Positions 18,268 to 26,907 of a stretch of 64,000 nucleotides of DNA are shown one piece after another (position 1 is the first letter of the stretch; every line of letters starts with the position of its first letter). Below the pieces are notes generated by a model. That model made no database searches. It was not told the DNA's origin and worked only from the letters and a program-made list of their open reading frames with translations. The position numbers and the translations under genes were made by a program. The stretch is from Roseomonas sp. KE2513 (GTDB lineage Bacteria > Pseudomonadota > Alphaproteobacteria > Acetobacterales > Acetobacteraceae). The stretch lies in the NCBI RefSeq assembly GCF_016107305.1, contig NZ_RCVR01000027.1:1-64000 (forward strand), written 5' to 3'.

Positions 18268-19107
18268 TCAGCCCCAGAGCCGGTCGAGGCCGAAGCGGCG
18301 GTGATAGAGGCCGAGCACCACCAGCGTGCTGGCGAGCAGGACCACCGCCATGGCCGACGCCTCGCCGAAGGCGAGGAATTCCTCCACCTGCTGGCCGATG
18401 ACGCCCGCCACCATCTGTTCCCGCGGGGAGCCGAGCAGGATGGGGGTGACATAGAAACCGAGGCAGAGGACGAAGACGAGTGTGAGGCCATTGACGATGC
18501 CGGGTGCCGCCAGCGGCAGCACGACATGGCGGATGACGGAGGACGGGGGCGCGCCCAGGCTGGCCGCCGAGCGCGGCAGCGAGGGCTCGATCCGCTTCAG
18601 CACGCCGTAGAGGCTCAGGACCATATAGGGCAGCAGGATATGCGTCATCGCCACCGTCGAGCTGAAGCGGGTGAAGAGCAGCTCCGGCGCCGTGAGCCCG
18701 AACCACGAGAAGAGATGCGCGACGGGCCCGCGTGAGCCGAGCAGCACCATCCAGGCATAGGTGCGGACGAGAAAGCTCGTCCAGAAGCTCATCGTGACCA
18801 CCACCATCATGGCGGCGGCCAGCGCTGGCGGCGCTGCCGCCATGGCATAGGCAAGCGGGAAGCCGAGAAGGAGGCAGCAGAGGGAGACGATGAGGGCCGT
18901 GAGGAAGGTATCGGCCAGGACGCGCAGGTGAAATCCGTCTGTCGCGATCTCCACGTAGTGGCCGAGGCCCCATTCCGGGTCGCTCACGCTCATGATCGCC
19001 ACCTGCGCGAGCGGCACGAGGAAGAAGGCGATCAGGAAAACGATCAACGGCGCGACGAGCAGCCAGGAGCGAAGGCTGCTCCGTGCTGGGGCGAGCGACG
19101 CGCTCAA
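18268..19107 (-). CDS. PotB-type ABC permease
   Basis: A 279-aa inner-membrane permease with about six transmembrane segments (first: WLLVAPLIVFLIAFFLVPLA). The cytoplasmic EAA-like loop is LPRSAASLGAPPSSVIRHVV. Its ATG overlaps the stop of the binding-protein gene (ATGA). It is the partner of the PotC-type permease. Confidence 0.9.
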   Translation of the reverse strand: MSASLAPARSSLRSWLLVAPLIVFLIAFFLVPLAQVAIMSVSDPEWGLGHYVEIATDGFHLRVLADTFLTALIVSLCCLLLGFPLAYAMAAAPPALAAAMMVVVTMSFWTSFLVRTYAWMVLLGSRGPVAHLFSWFGLTAPELLFTRFSSTVAMTHILLPYMVLSLYGVLKRIEPSLPRSAASLGAPPSSVIRHVVLPLAAPGIVNGLTLVFVLCLGFYVTPILLGSPREQMVAGVIGQQVEEFLAFGEASAMAVVLLASTLVVLGLYHRRFGLDRLWG

Positions 19108-20156
19108 GTGCCGATCCAGCGCTCGAAGCGCTGCGTCGCGGCGTTCACGTCGCCGCCGAAGTTGAGGATGTCCTGCTCGAAGACCTTGCCGCGATAGGCA
19201 GGGGCAGTCGGCATGCGCGCCGCCTCGGCCTCGCTGAGAAAGTTGAAGGCTGCCGGGTTCAATGGGCCGTTCGCGGAGTCACGGCAGAAGCCGGCCACGC
19301 GCTCCGGCTTCACCGAGGCTTCTAGGTAGCGCAGCGCGTTATCCCGGTTCGGCGTGCCGCGTGCCACCACCCAATAGGCCCGCTCAATCTCCGCCTGATT
19401 CCAGACGATCTCAACCGGCTGGTTCTGGTCAATCAGTTCCAGCGTACGGGCGTGCCAGAGGGCGATGCAATCGATCTCGCCGTCTCGCAACAGCTGCTGG
19501 GATTGCTGTCCCTGTGTCCACCAGGTACGGACGGCCGGCTTGATCTTATCCAGGCTGGCGAAGGCGCGGTTGATGTCGAGCGGGTAGAGTTTGTCCATCG
19601 GCACGCCGTCGGCCACCAGGGCGATCGGCAGGATGCGGGCGGCGTAGCGCTGCATACAGCGGCTGCCCGGAAACTTCTGCAGGTTCCAGAAATCCGCCCA
19701 GTTCTGCGGGCCGCCATTCGGGTATTTCGCCTTCTGATAGGCGATCACCGTAGCGAAGGCGTGGCTGCTCGCCCCGTTCTGGAAGGCCGCACCGAGGAAG
19801 GGCGGGTTCTTCACCAGGTCAGTATTGTCCAGCTTCTCCAGCAGGTTCGCCTGGTTGGCACGGATGATCTCGCCGGCGCCAAGCGTGGTCACGTCGAACT
19901 CGTAGGCGCCGCTGCGGACCTGCTGGGCCAGCTTGGCGAAGGAGACGGGAGAGACCGGGCGGATCTCGACTCCCGTGTCGCGCGTGAAGGGCTCGAACAG
20001 GTTCTTGATCGCGGCCCGTTCCCAGATGCCGCCCCAGGTGTTGACGTGCAGCACCTCGGCCGCGCGCACCCGCCGGAAAGGGGGCGCGGCCAGCCCCGCC
20101 GCGACGCCGCCGCCCAGGGTCAGGGCCGCGCGGCGGGAGAACCCATTCGGTGCCAT
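19104..20156 (-). CDS. PotD-type periplasmic binding protein, Tat-like signal
   Basis: A 350-aa extracellular solute-binding protein (type 2 periplasmic fold; LHVNTWGGIWERAAIKNLF after the signal). The signal peptide carries SRRAALTLGGG, a good twin-arginine motif. A GAGGAG site precedes ATG 20156. It resembles spermidine/putrescine-class receptors. Its gene follows the dipeptidase gene by 10 bp in the same operon, suggesting that the imported solute is connected with the dipeptidase substrate or product. Confidence 0.88.
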   Translation of the reverse strand: MAPNGFSRRAALTLGGGVAAGLAAPPFRRVRAAEVLHVNTWGGIWERAAIKNLFEPFTRDTGVEIRPVSPVSFAKLAQQVRSGAYEFDVTTLGAGEIIRANQANLLEKLDNTDLVKNPPFLGAAFQNGASSHAFATVIAYQKAKYPNGGPQNWADFWNLQKFPGSRCMQRYAARILPIALVADGVPMDKLYPLDINRAFASLDKIKPAVRTWWTQGQQSQQLLRDGEIDCIALWHARTLELIDQNQPVEIVWNQAEIERAYWVVARGTPNRDNALRYLEASVKPERVAGFCRDSANGPLNPAAFNFLSEAEAARMPTAPAYRGKVFEQDILNFGGDVNAATQRFERWIGT

Positions 20157-20166
20157 GCCAAGCTCC

Positions 20167-21141
20167 TCAGTTCGGGCGGAAGGTCGCGGCATAGAGCCGC
20201 AGCCAGTTGCCGTGAGTGATTTTATCAATCTCATGCGGCTGGAAGCCGACCTGTCGCAGCCCCTCGGGGATCTGCCCCAGCCCGGAGACGCCCTCGGCCA
20301 GCCACTCCGCCTTGGGCGTCCGCACCGGCTTGCCGACGGAGGAGGCGCCATAGTCGATCCCGCGCGTCCAGCGGCCCATCCGCATCCAGGCGTAATCGGC
20401 CGGGGTGTTGTCGTGCCCGTAATCCGTACCGATGGCCACCGTGTCGAGGTCGGCGATCTCCACCGTTCGCGCCACCATCTCGCACCAGTTCCGGACGGAG
20501 GCGCAGTAGTAGTCGCCGGTGATGTTGCGATAGACGGCGCATCCCATCACGCCGCCGGTGTCGCGCAGGGCGTGCAGGATGGCGTCGCCCTTGTTGCGGC
20601 TGTGCGGCACAAGGCTGGTGGCGTTGGCGTGGGTCACCGCGATCGGCCGCTCGGAATGCGCGATGGTCTCGAGTGTCGTTCGCTCCCCGACATGGGAGCA
20701 GTCGATGAGCATCCCCGCCCGGTTCATCTCGCGCACCACCTCGCGCCCGTAGCGGGCAAGCCCGCTGTCATTCGGCTCGTAGCAGCTTCCACCCACGGCG
20801 TTCTGGTTATTGTAGGTGAGCTGGACGACGCGCACGCCGAGCTCGGCGAACATCTCCACCAGCCGGATGCGCCCGCCGAACAGGTCGGTGTTCTGGAAGC
20901 CGAGGACGATGGCAGTGCGGCCGGAGGCGGCCACCGCCTCGATCTCCGCGGGCGTGCGCGCGACGGCGCAGGTCGCCTCGTTCTCCGCCATCAGGTCGCG
21001 CCAGCGGCCGAGCGCGTCGAAGGACTCCATCGGGTCTTCCCAGAAGCCGCAGGTGACGGTGACGGCGCCAATACTTCCCCGGCGGAGCGCGGCGAAGACC
21101 TCCGGCGTGAAGTGGCCGCATTGCAGACCGTCAATGAGCAT
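20167..21141 (-). CDS. Membrane-dipeptidase-like enzyme (peptidase family M19)
   Basis: A 324-aa M19 (renal dipeptidase-like) TIM-barrel protein. Recognisable blocks are VQLTYNNQNAVGG, MLIDCSHVGERT, VTHANATSLVPHSRN and AIGTDYGHD. The classical N-terminal HxD metal pair is not present; the corresponding start reads LIDGLQCGHF, as I recall for an M19 subfamily of soil proteobacteria. Zn-dependent hydrolysis of a dipeptide or related amide is the family activity. It sits between a Ldh_2-like gene (11-bp overlap) and the ABC receptor gene. No signal peptide, so cytoplasmic. Confidence 0.85.
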   Translation of the reverse strand: MLIDGLQCGHFTPEVFAALRRGSIGAVTVTCGFWEDPMESFDALGRWRDLMAENEATCAVARTPAEIEAVAASGRTAIVLGFQNTDLFGGRIRLVEMFAELGVRVVQLTYNNQNAVGGSCYEPNDSGLARYGREVVREMNRAGMLIDCSHVGERTTLETIAHSERPIAVTHANATSLVPHSRNKGDAILHALRDTGGVMGCAVYRNITGDYYCASVRNWCEMVARTVEIADLDTVAIGTDYGHDNTPADYAWMRMGRWTRGIDYGASSVGKPVRTPKAEWLAEGVSGLGQIPEGLRQVGFQPHEIDKITHGNWLRLYAATFRPN

Positions 21142-21889
21142 CTTGGGTATCCGGCCTGGGGGCGGTGAGAAGGGAGATGTCCGTGTCGTCGTCGTGGTCG
21201 CTGCGGCCGATGATGCGGCCGTCCGCCTCCACGATCACCGGGCCAGCGTGGCGTCGGGACTCCGGCGTGTCGGTGGCCAAGGCGCTGTTGGACAGGTGGT
21301 GCAGCGCCCACCAGAGAGCCGGCTCCACGGGCGTGCCCCCGCGCAGCGCGCGTTCCAACACCATGTCTGGCCGGCCGGGCGCCGGCACGGCGAGGAGTGC
21401 AGCGGGGCCTTCCGTCCTTAGCAGGGCGGCGTCCGAGCCCGTCGCAGGACCGGTGCATCCGCCATCGGTGACGAAGACTGCCAGGCCGGTGCGAGGGCCG
21501 AGCGCGCAGGCCACGCGAAGCTCTTCCGGATCGGTCAAGCCCGTCACGGTGGCCATCGCGGCTCCCTCGCGCGCGGCGGCCTCGGCCAGCGCGTCGAGGA
21601 TCATCGGCAGCACCATCCAGGCATGCTGGCCGCGCGCATCGATCAGCAGGTGGCCTGGCGCGGTCTCGATGATCCGTGGCGGCGCGGGTTCCCTGGCGCG
21701 CAGGCTCTCGAAGCGGAAGTGCAGGAGGGCGAGGCCGCCCAGCCCGGCCGCGGCCGAGTAGAGCACCACGTCCCGCACGGCGGGGATGGCGCCGGGCGGC
21801 AGCCTGGTGAGGAGGAGGATGCGTTCCACCACCAGCCGCACCTCGCGCGGCAACAGCGTCACGGCCTCTTTGTCGCAGGCAGCGCTCAT
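21131..21889 (-). CDS. Uncharacterised 252-aa protein, weakly malate/lactate dehydrogenase-2-like
   Basis: I do not firmly recognise this protein. By eye it resembles a shortened, divergent member of the malate/L-lactate dehydrogenase-2 (Ldh_2) fold: an N-terminal helix pair (REVRLVVERILLLTRLPPGA), a strand-turn LLIDARGQHAWMVLP followed by a helix, and a segment PAALLAVPAPGRPDMVLE. The catalytic His of Ldh_2 enzymes is not obvious. It is cytoplasmic, has no membrane segment, and overlaps its neighbours by 4 bp (567-aa protein) and 11 bp (dipeptidase), so it is firmly part of the operon. Its acidic C-terminus (DHDDDTD) is unusual. Confidence 0.72.
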   Translation of the reverse strand: MSAACDKEAVTLLPREVRLVVERILLLTRLPPGAIPAVRDVVLYSAAAGLGGLALLHFRFESLRAREPAPPRIIETAPGHLLIDARGQHAWMVLPMILDALAEAAAREGAAMATVTGLTDPEELRVACALGPRTGLAVFVTDGGCTGPATGSDAALLRTEGPAALLAVPAPGRPDMVLERALRGGTPVEPALWWALHHLSNSALATDTPESRRHAGPVIVEADGRIIGRSDHDDDTDISLLTAPRPDTQDAH

Positions 21890-23589
21890 GGCTGCGGCTC
21901 CGGCGGGTAGAACCAGTCAGGGGAGGCGCCCGCGGCGAGGTCCGTGGCGGTCGGGGCGCCGTGGAACAGCACGCCGCGCAGGTTGCGGGCGAGATAGTCG
22001 CGCGTCTTGTCCACGCCGTGCAGGGCGACGTTCATCAGCCGGACGAGATGCGCGGGCACGAAGTCACCGGCCATGATGTTAACCCGTGGCTGGTGGTATC
22101 GCAGTCCAGCGAGGCTCTGCACGCGCGCCGTGATCTGACGCAGGTCGGGGCGAGCCAGCAGCAGCCGCGCCACCGGCTCGGTGGGGTCGCGGCCCTCCAG
22201 CGCCGCGTTCAACGCCTGCACCAGGCCGGGCACGTCGAGTCCAAGATTGAAGGTGCCGGGCGGCGCCTCCGCGATCGGCCCGCGGCGGGGCTCCTCGGCA
22301 GTGGCGGACTTGTACCAGACCTGCTCGTAGGCACCGGGGGCCGTCATGTCCCAGGCCAGGGCCCATGCGTATTCGCGGTGCAGGATGGCGCGCAGCGCGC
22401 CGATGGTCATGCTCGGCGTGACCTCCATCTCCTCGCTGACGATCATCGAGCGGGCGAGGTGGTCTGCCAGTTCCGGCACCAGTTCGATCAGGAGGGAGAG
22501 AAGTGTCTCCTCCGTTTCCGGATGGAAGCGTGCGGCAACCTGCCGTCCCAGCTCGTCCAGCGGATAGGCAGCGTCGCTGCCGCGCTCGCGCAGGGACGCG
22601 ACAAGGCCGGCCACGGCGTCCAGCTCCTCGGCGATGAGGGCGCTGGGGGCGAAGGCGTCGTAGACCATGCGGTCCTCGCGCCGGAAGACGGCGGCGCGGC
22701 GGACCAATGCCTCCAGATGCACGAGCCGCGTGTCACCCGGCACCACCGGCAGGGCGCGCGCGGCGGCGATCGCTTCCTCCCGCGCGCCGATCCAGGCATC
22801 GATCAGGCGCGGGTGGTTGTTGATGAAGAGGATGAGGCCGAGCGCGGAGCCGTTGCCGATGCCGAGGAAGCGGCGGATTTCCGGCGAGAGCGCGACCGCA
22901 TCGGGCGAGCGCAGCGCGGCGAGGTGGTTCGCCAGGTCGGCCGCGAACTCCCGCATCATGTAGGCCGCGAGCATCTGCGCGGCGAGCGGGTGGCGCAGCG
23001 CGTGACCCCTCTCCAGCGCGAGGAAGGAGCGCGTGCCGAAGGTGCCGTTGCCGTCGAGGCCCGTGTTGCGCATGAGGTAGCAGGATTGCGCGACCAGCGC
23101 CGCTTCCGGCTGCCGCCCCGAGGCGAGGGCCTCCACCGTCGCGTCGAAAACGCGCATGCTCCGGTTGGAGCGGCACCAGATGAGCGTGCCGGGCGTGGCG
23201 CGGCCGGCATAGAGCTTCGGCAGCTCGCGGCGCGTCGTCTCGATCACCTGCTCGTCCGCCACACCCTCGATCAGCGCGCCCGTCATGTCCCAGGTGCGGG
23301 CGATGATGCGCCCGGTGCGGCCGGCCCGCTGCGGCGTGTTGGAGAAGGCGAGGAAGCTGAAGGTACCGCCGGGGGTCTCAATCTCATAAACTGCGGTGCC
23401 GGCGGAGTCCGCGCCGATCTCGAAGCGGCGCGTGGCGATCCGCCAGCGCTCGGCGATCGCCTGCGCCATCAGCGCGCGGGAGCAGCTGATCCGGCTGGGC
23501 TGGAAGGCCGCGAGGCGCGCCGGCCGCATGAGGAAGTCCGGATCGCGCGGTGCTGGCGGCGATGCGGCGAGGGGAAGCGCGGCGCTCAC
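21886..23589 (-). CDS. Uncharacterised 567-aa protein
   Basis: No known family comes to mind. The protein is soluble-looking, without signal or membrane spans. An N-terminal block (RPARLAAFQPSRISCSRALM, then AIAERWRIATRRFEIGADSA) precedes a beta-rich part, and several blocks look conserved rather than random: GTLIWCRSNRSMRVFD, SCYLMRNTGLDGNGTFGTRS, FLGIGNGSALGLILFINNHP and YHQPRVNIMAGDFVPAHLVR. I recall similarly organised hypothetical proteins in proteobacterial genomes but cannot name a domain. It is co-transcribed with the IclR gene (4-bp overlap) and the 252-aa protein (4-bp overlap), so it probably acts on the compound imported by the downstream ABC system. Confidence 0.78.
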   Translation of the reverse strand: MSAALPLAASPPAPRDPDFLMRPARLAAFQPSRISCSRALMAQAIAERWRIATRRFEIGADSAGTAVYEIETPGGTFSFLAFSNTPQRAGRTGRIIARTWDMTGALIEGVADEQVIETTRRELPKLYAGRATPGTLIWCRSNRSMRVFDATVEALASGRQPEAALVAQSCYLMRNTGLDGNGTFGTRSFLALERGHALRHPLAAQMLAAYMMREFAADLANHLAALRSPDAVALSPEIRRFLGIGNGSALGLILFINNHPRLIDAWIGAREEAIAAARALPVVPGDTRLVHLEALVRRAAVFRREDRMVYDAFAPSALIAEELDAVAGLVASLRERGSDAAYPLDELGRQVAARFHPETEETLLSLLIELVPELADHLARSMIVSEEMEVTPSMTIGALRAILHREYAWALAWDMTAPGAYEQVWYKSATAEEPRRGPIAEAPPGTFNLGLDVPGLVQALNAALEGRDPTEPVARLLLARPDLRQITARVQSLAGLRYHQPRVNIMAGDFVPAHLVRLMNVALHGVDKTRDYLARNLRGVLFHGAPTATDLAAGASPDWFYPPEPQP

Positions 23590-24341
23590 CTGGGGCGGCC
23601 CTCCATAATGGCGCGCAGGCTTTCGGCGGCGGCGCGCAAGGGTTGGATCCAGCCGTCGGCCGCGAAGCGCTGCACCGGGGCGACGAGGGAGAGGGCCGCC
23701 GCGCAGCTGCCGTCATGGCCGAAGACCGGCACGGCCGCGGCCCGGATGCCCTCCATCGTCTGGCCGGAGGAGATGGAGTGGCCCGCCTCGCGCACGGCAT
23801 CCAGGATCGCCGGGTCGAGGTCGGGTGCCAAGCGTTGGGCGTGCCCGCGATCGAGATAGGCGAGGAGGACGCGGCCGGAGGCGCTGCCATCGAGCGACAT
23901 GGTGGCGCCTACGCGCATCTCGACGCGCAGCACGCCGCGTGGCTCCACCCGCTGCACAATGCATGGCGCATCGTCCTCCAGAACCGTCAGTGACGCGGCC
24001 TCTCCAGTCTCCGCCGAGAGGGCCTCCAAGACCGGCAGGGTGCGGGCGCCGAGCCCCGCCTGCTCGGTTGCGGCATGGGCAAGGCGTGCGGCGCGGAGCG
24101 TGAGGCGGAAGTCCCCTGCGGCCGTCTGCTCGACCCAGCCGGCCGCGATCAGTGTCACCAGTCTTTGGTAGATCGTGGCGCGCCCGACGCCGAGTTCCCG
24201 CGAGAGGGTGGCGAGGCGGACCGCCTGCCGCTTTCGGCCAAGGTGGTCGAGCAGGGCGAAGGCCTTGAGGGCGGAGGCGAGCGGGCGGACGCCGGTTTCG
24301 GGCGCGTCCTCCTCTCTCGCGATGATCGCGTCAGCCATCAT
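23586..24341 (-). CDS. IclR-family transcriptional regulator
   Basis: About 251 aa. The N-terminal HTH_IclR domain reads ALKAFALLDHLGRKRQAVRL, then TLSRELGVGRATIYQRLVTL. The C-terminal effector domain has RVEMRVGATMSLDGSASGRV, a typical IclR dimer/ligand region. Tandem ATGs at 24341 and 24338 are the likely start; an open extension to 24446 exists but is not family-like. It heads the operon that ends at 16402 and overlaps the next gene by 4 bp, so it is probably autoregulated with the operon. Confidence 0.88.
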   Translation of the reverse strand: MMADAIIAREEDAPETGVRPLASALKAFALLDHLGRKRQAVRLATLSRELGVGRATIYQRLVTLIAAGWVEQTAAGDFRLTLRAARLAHAATEQAGLGARTLPVLEALSAETGEAASLTVLEDDAPCIVQRVEPRGVLRVEMRVGATMSLDGSASGRVLLAYLDRGHAQRLAPDLDPAILDAVREAGHSISSGQTMEGIRAAAVPVFGHDGSCAAALSLVAPVQRFAADGWIQPLRAAAESLRAIMEGRPR

Positions 24342-24353
24342 GTATTCGCCAAG

Positions 24354-24366
24354 AAGACAATGTCTT
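24354..24366. promoter_or_regulatory. Palindrome 13 bp upstream of the IclR gene
   Basis: AAGACA-A-TGTCTT is a perfect inverted repeat with 6-bp arms and a one-base centre, 12 bp upstream of the IclR start. The location suggests an autoregulatory operator; no second copy was found in the window. Confidence 0.35.
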
Positions 24367-24512
24367 TCACGCGGAGAAGTCTCTGCTCTGTCATTGATCT
24401 CCGTCAAATGTTTTTTGCCGGATGGTCCAGCCTGCCGAACGCTCATCCAGTTCCCGCCCGCCGCGTGGCTCCTAAGGAGGGATGGCTCATTTTTGCCGAT
24501 GGATTGGCGGGC

Positions 24513-24537
24513 GCTTCCGGCTGCGCCAGCCGGAAGC
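24513..24537 (-). terminator. Perfect 10-bp hairpin, possible terminator
   Basis: GCTTCCGGCT and AGCCGGAAGC form a perfect 10-bp stem with a 5-base loop. It lies about 200 bp beyond the monooxygenase stop on the minus strand. No T-run follows on either strand, so intrinsic termination is uncertain. Confidence 0.35.
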
Positions 24538-24734
24538 TGTTGCCGCTGTCGCCTTGACGCGTGTTGGGCTCGTCGCCTCGCGATCAGGAGAAGCGACGGG
24601 GGTGCGAGCCGGACGGCGCCTCGCGGTCAGGAAGCCGGACCGGTATGTCGCCTATCGCCAGGACCGAGGTGGCGGCCCTGGGCAGCCCGACAATGCTGTT
24701 GCGACCGCTTGTGGGCGGACCGGCCGTGTCCGGC

Positions 24735-25943
24735 CTAGACGGCGATCTCGTCCACTCGGTAGCTGAAGAGCCAGTCGTAGCGCTCGCGCACGCGCTCCTC
24801 CGCCCATTCGCGGTCCACATAGGCCTGGGCGCCGGCGGCCTCGGCCAGGGCAGGGTTATGGAAGCGGGCGGCGTTCTCGGCGGAGGCGACGACCATGCGG
24901 TTGGTCCTTTCGCGCCGGGCCTCCTCGTAGCGCAGCAACGCGGCAGGGATGTCCGCTGGACTCATCTGCAGCGCGCGGCCGAGCACGAAGCCGTCCTCGA
25001 TGGCCTGTACAGCACCCTGGGCCATCATGGGCAGGGTGGGATGGCATGCATCGCCCAGCAGAGTGACGCGCCCATCGGTCCAGCGCTCCAGCGGTGGGCG
25101 CAGCATCAGCGCCCATTTGTAGGGCACCTCGATCGTGCGGATCATGGCCTGCACGTCTTCGTGCCAGCCGGCGAAGTCGGCGGCCAGCTCCTCCGTTGTG
25201 CCGCGCTCCGTCCAGGATTCCACCTGCCAGTCGCTCCGTTCGACGATGCCGACGAAATTCATGAGCTCGCCGTGGTGCAGGGGATAATGCACGACGTGCC
25301 GCCCGGGCCCGATCCAGTTTGTCGCGACCATGCGGCGCATATGCGAGGGCAGCGCGGCCATGGGGATCACGCCGCGCCAGGCCAGCATGCCGGAGAAGCG
25401 GGCGCGGTCCTCGCCGAACAGGCCGAAGCGGATGCGGGAGTGGATGCCGTCCGCCCCGATCAGCGCATCGCCTTTCGCCTCGCTGCCATCGGCCAGATGC
25501 AGCGTCACGCATGTCGCGTCCTGGGAGAAGCTGGTGACGCGGGCGTCGAGGCGGATGGCGTCAGGGCTCGCCCGCCGCACGGCCTCCGCCAATGCGCCGT
25601 GCAGGTCCGGCCGGTAGACGGTGTAGTAGGGGTGCCCGTACCGCGCGACGGACTCCGCCCCGAGATCGAAGAGCTTCCAGGTCTGGCCGGAGCTCCAGAG
25701 ACGAATCTCCTTGCCGCTGGCCTCGCATGCCTCCCGCTCCACCGCCTCGCCGACGCCGAGCGCGTGCAGCACGCGGGAGCCATTGGCGCTGATCTGAACC
25801 CCTGCCCCGACTTCCCGCAGCTCGGTGGCCTGTTCGAGGACCTGCACGTCGAAGCCGCGCTGGAGGAGCGCCAGGGCCGCGGTCAGGCCACCAAGGCCGC
25901 CACCTGCAATGAGGATACGCAGCCGCCGCTCATTTCCTGCCAT
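24735..25943 (-). CDS. FAD-dependent aromatic monooxygenase (salicylate/3-hydroxybenzoate hydroxylase-like)
   Basis: A 402-aa class A flavoprotein hydroxylase. The dinucleotide fold is RILIAGGGLGGLTAALAL near the N-terminus, the DG motif is LIGADGIHSRIR (about 165), and the GD motif is VTLLGDACHPTLPMMAQGA (about 298). The C-terminal WLFSYRVDEIAV is typical of the salicylate 1-hydroxylase / 3-hydroxybenzoate 6-hydroxylase group. It would hydroxylate an aromatic ring using NAD(P)H and O2. A promoter-like TTGACG-N16-TATGAA with an embedded palindrome lies upstream. Confidence 0.88.
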   Translation of the reverse strand: MAGNERRLRILIAGGGLGGLTAALALLQRGFDVQVLEQATELREVGAGVQISANGSRVLHALGVGEAVEREACEASGKEIRLWSSGQTWKLFDLGAESVARYGHPYYTVYRPDLHGALAEAVRRASPDAIRLDARVTSFSQDATCVTLHLADGSEAKGDALIGADGIHSRIRFGLFGEDRARFSGMLAWRGVIPMAALPSHMRRMVATNWIGPGRHVVHYPLHHGELMNFVGIVERSDWQVESWTERGTTEELAADFAGWHEDVQAMIRTIEVPYKWALMLRPPLERWTDGRVTLLGDACHPTLPMMAQGAVQAIEDGFVLGRALQMSPADIPAALLRYEEARRERTNRMVVASAENAARFHNPALAEAAGAQAYVDREWAEERVRERYDWLFSYRVDEIAV

Positions 25944-25991
25944 CGAAGCCTCCCGAATGTCCGCTTCGTTACTCGACCACGTTCATAAAAT

Positions 25992-26006
25992 ACGAATCTT
26001 ATTCGT
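25992..26006 (-). promoter_or_regulatory. Palindromic operator (site A) within the FAD monooxygenase promoter
   Basis: ACGAATCTTATTCGT is a perfect inverted repeat (6-bp arms, 3-bp centre). On the minus strand it overlaps a promoter-like TTGACG, 16-base spacer, TATGAA arrangement in front of the monooxygenase gene. Related sequences occur at 28648, 28714, 46972 and 48041. Confidence 0.5.
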
Positions 26007-26091
26007 CAAGCGTGAACGAAGCCATCGGCAGATCCGTGTGACGGGGCAGGCCGATGAACGCCAGGTTGGCGAGGGGTGGGCGTGCGAGGCC

Positions 26092-26907
26092 CTAATCCGA
26101 CGTGGCCGGGCCAGCCGGGATGTCGAGCCGGTCGGCACGCTTCTCGTCGAAGGCACGAAGGCGCTCGGCCGCCTCGCGGTTGGCGGAGGTGGTCTGCGCG
26201 AGCAGGGATTCGAAGAAGAGCCCGTCGTCGTGCGACAGGTCGCGCATGCGCGGCAACCCGTTCGTGATCGCATAGTTGGAGAGCGGCGCGTTCTGGCAAA
26301 TGCGCTCCGCCAGGGCGCGCGCTTTCGGCAGCGCCTCGCCGGCCGGAACGATGTACTGGGCGAGGTTCAGCCGCTCCCCTTCCACTGCCGTCAGCACGCG
26401 CCCCGTCAGCATCAGGTCGGCCATGCGGGCGTAGCCGAGCAGGCGCTCGATGCGGACGGAGCCGCCGCCACCGACGAAGATGCCGCGCTGTCCCTCCGGC
26501 AGGGCGAAGTAGGCGGTCTCGTCGGCCACGCGGATATGCGCCGCCGCCGCCAGCTCCAGCCCCCCGCCGATCACGGCGCCGGCGAGGGCGGCGACGAAGG
26601 GAATCGGTCCTCGGGCGATAAGATCGAAACCGGCATGCCAGTTGCGGGAGCGCGGGCGGCGCGGGTCGCCCGTGCCGCGGGTCCGCAAGGCCTCGGAGAG
26701 GTCCAGGCCGGCGGAGAAGTTATCGCCGTGGCCGAAGAGGACGCCCGCGTTCGCCTCGTCGCCCGCGCGGCGCACCGCCTCGACCAGCGCGGCCAGCGTT
26801 GCATCGTTGATGGCGTTGCGCTTGGCCGCCCGGTCGATGCCGATCAGCGCGACCTCGCCGGCCAGTTCGTAGGTAACGGTGGGCGCGTCGGCCGCGGCGT
26901 CGCTCAT
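26092..26907 (-). CDS. Enoyl-CoA hydratase/isomerase family protein
   Basis: A 271-aa crotonase-fold protein. Oxyanion-hole segments are visible at DNFSAGLDLSEAL and GAVIGGGLELAAAAH, followed by YFALPEGQRGIFVGGGGSV, where crotonases carry a catalytic-region Glu. A C-terminal helical region extends past the core. It overlaps the acyl-CoA ligase stop by 4 bp, so the two are co-translated: ligase activates the acid, crotonase acts on the CoA ester. Confidence 0.88.
   Translation of the reverse strand: MSDAAADAPTVTYELAGEVALIGIDRAAKRNAINDATLAALVEAVRRAGDEANAGVLFGHGDNFSAGLDLSEALRTRGTGDPRRPRSRNWHAGFDLIARGPIPFVAALAGAVIGGGLELAAAAHIRVADETAYFALPEGQRGIFVGGGGSVRIERLLGYARMADLMLTGRVLTAVEGERLNLAQYIVPAGEALPKARALAERICQNAPLSNYAITNGLPRMRDLSHDDGLFFESLLAQTTSANREAAERLRAFDEKRADRLDIPAGPATSD

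Larger units (their letters stand above)
24342..24734. other. Gene-free interval upstream of the IclR operon
   Basis: This 393-bp stretch carries the presumed promoter of the IclR operon (rightmost start 24341) and the downstream region of the FAD monooxygenase. It holds the 24354-24366 palindrome, a perfect long hairpin at 24513-24537, and a smaller GGCCG-N4-CGGCC repeat at 24722-24735 touching the monooxygenase stop codon. No credible gene is seen. Confidence 0.5.

Noticed and set aside
21961-23859. Long plus-strand open frame opposite the 567-aa protein
   Set aside because: It is Gly/Arg/Gln-rich and has no recognisable motif; the minus strand shows coupled gene overlaps and protein-like sequence. 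The 567-aa frame was retained for its operon context, though its function is unknown.
23586-24446. Longer IclR protein starting at 24446
   Set aside because: The added N-terminal residues are not family-like, and the tandem ATGs at 24338-24341 lie closer to the HTH and just downstream of a palindrome.
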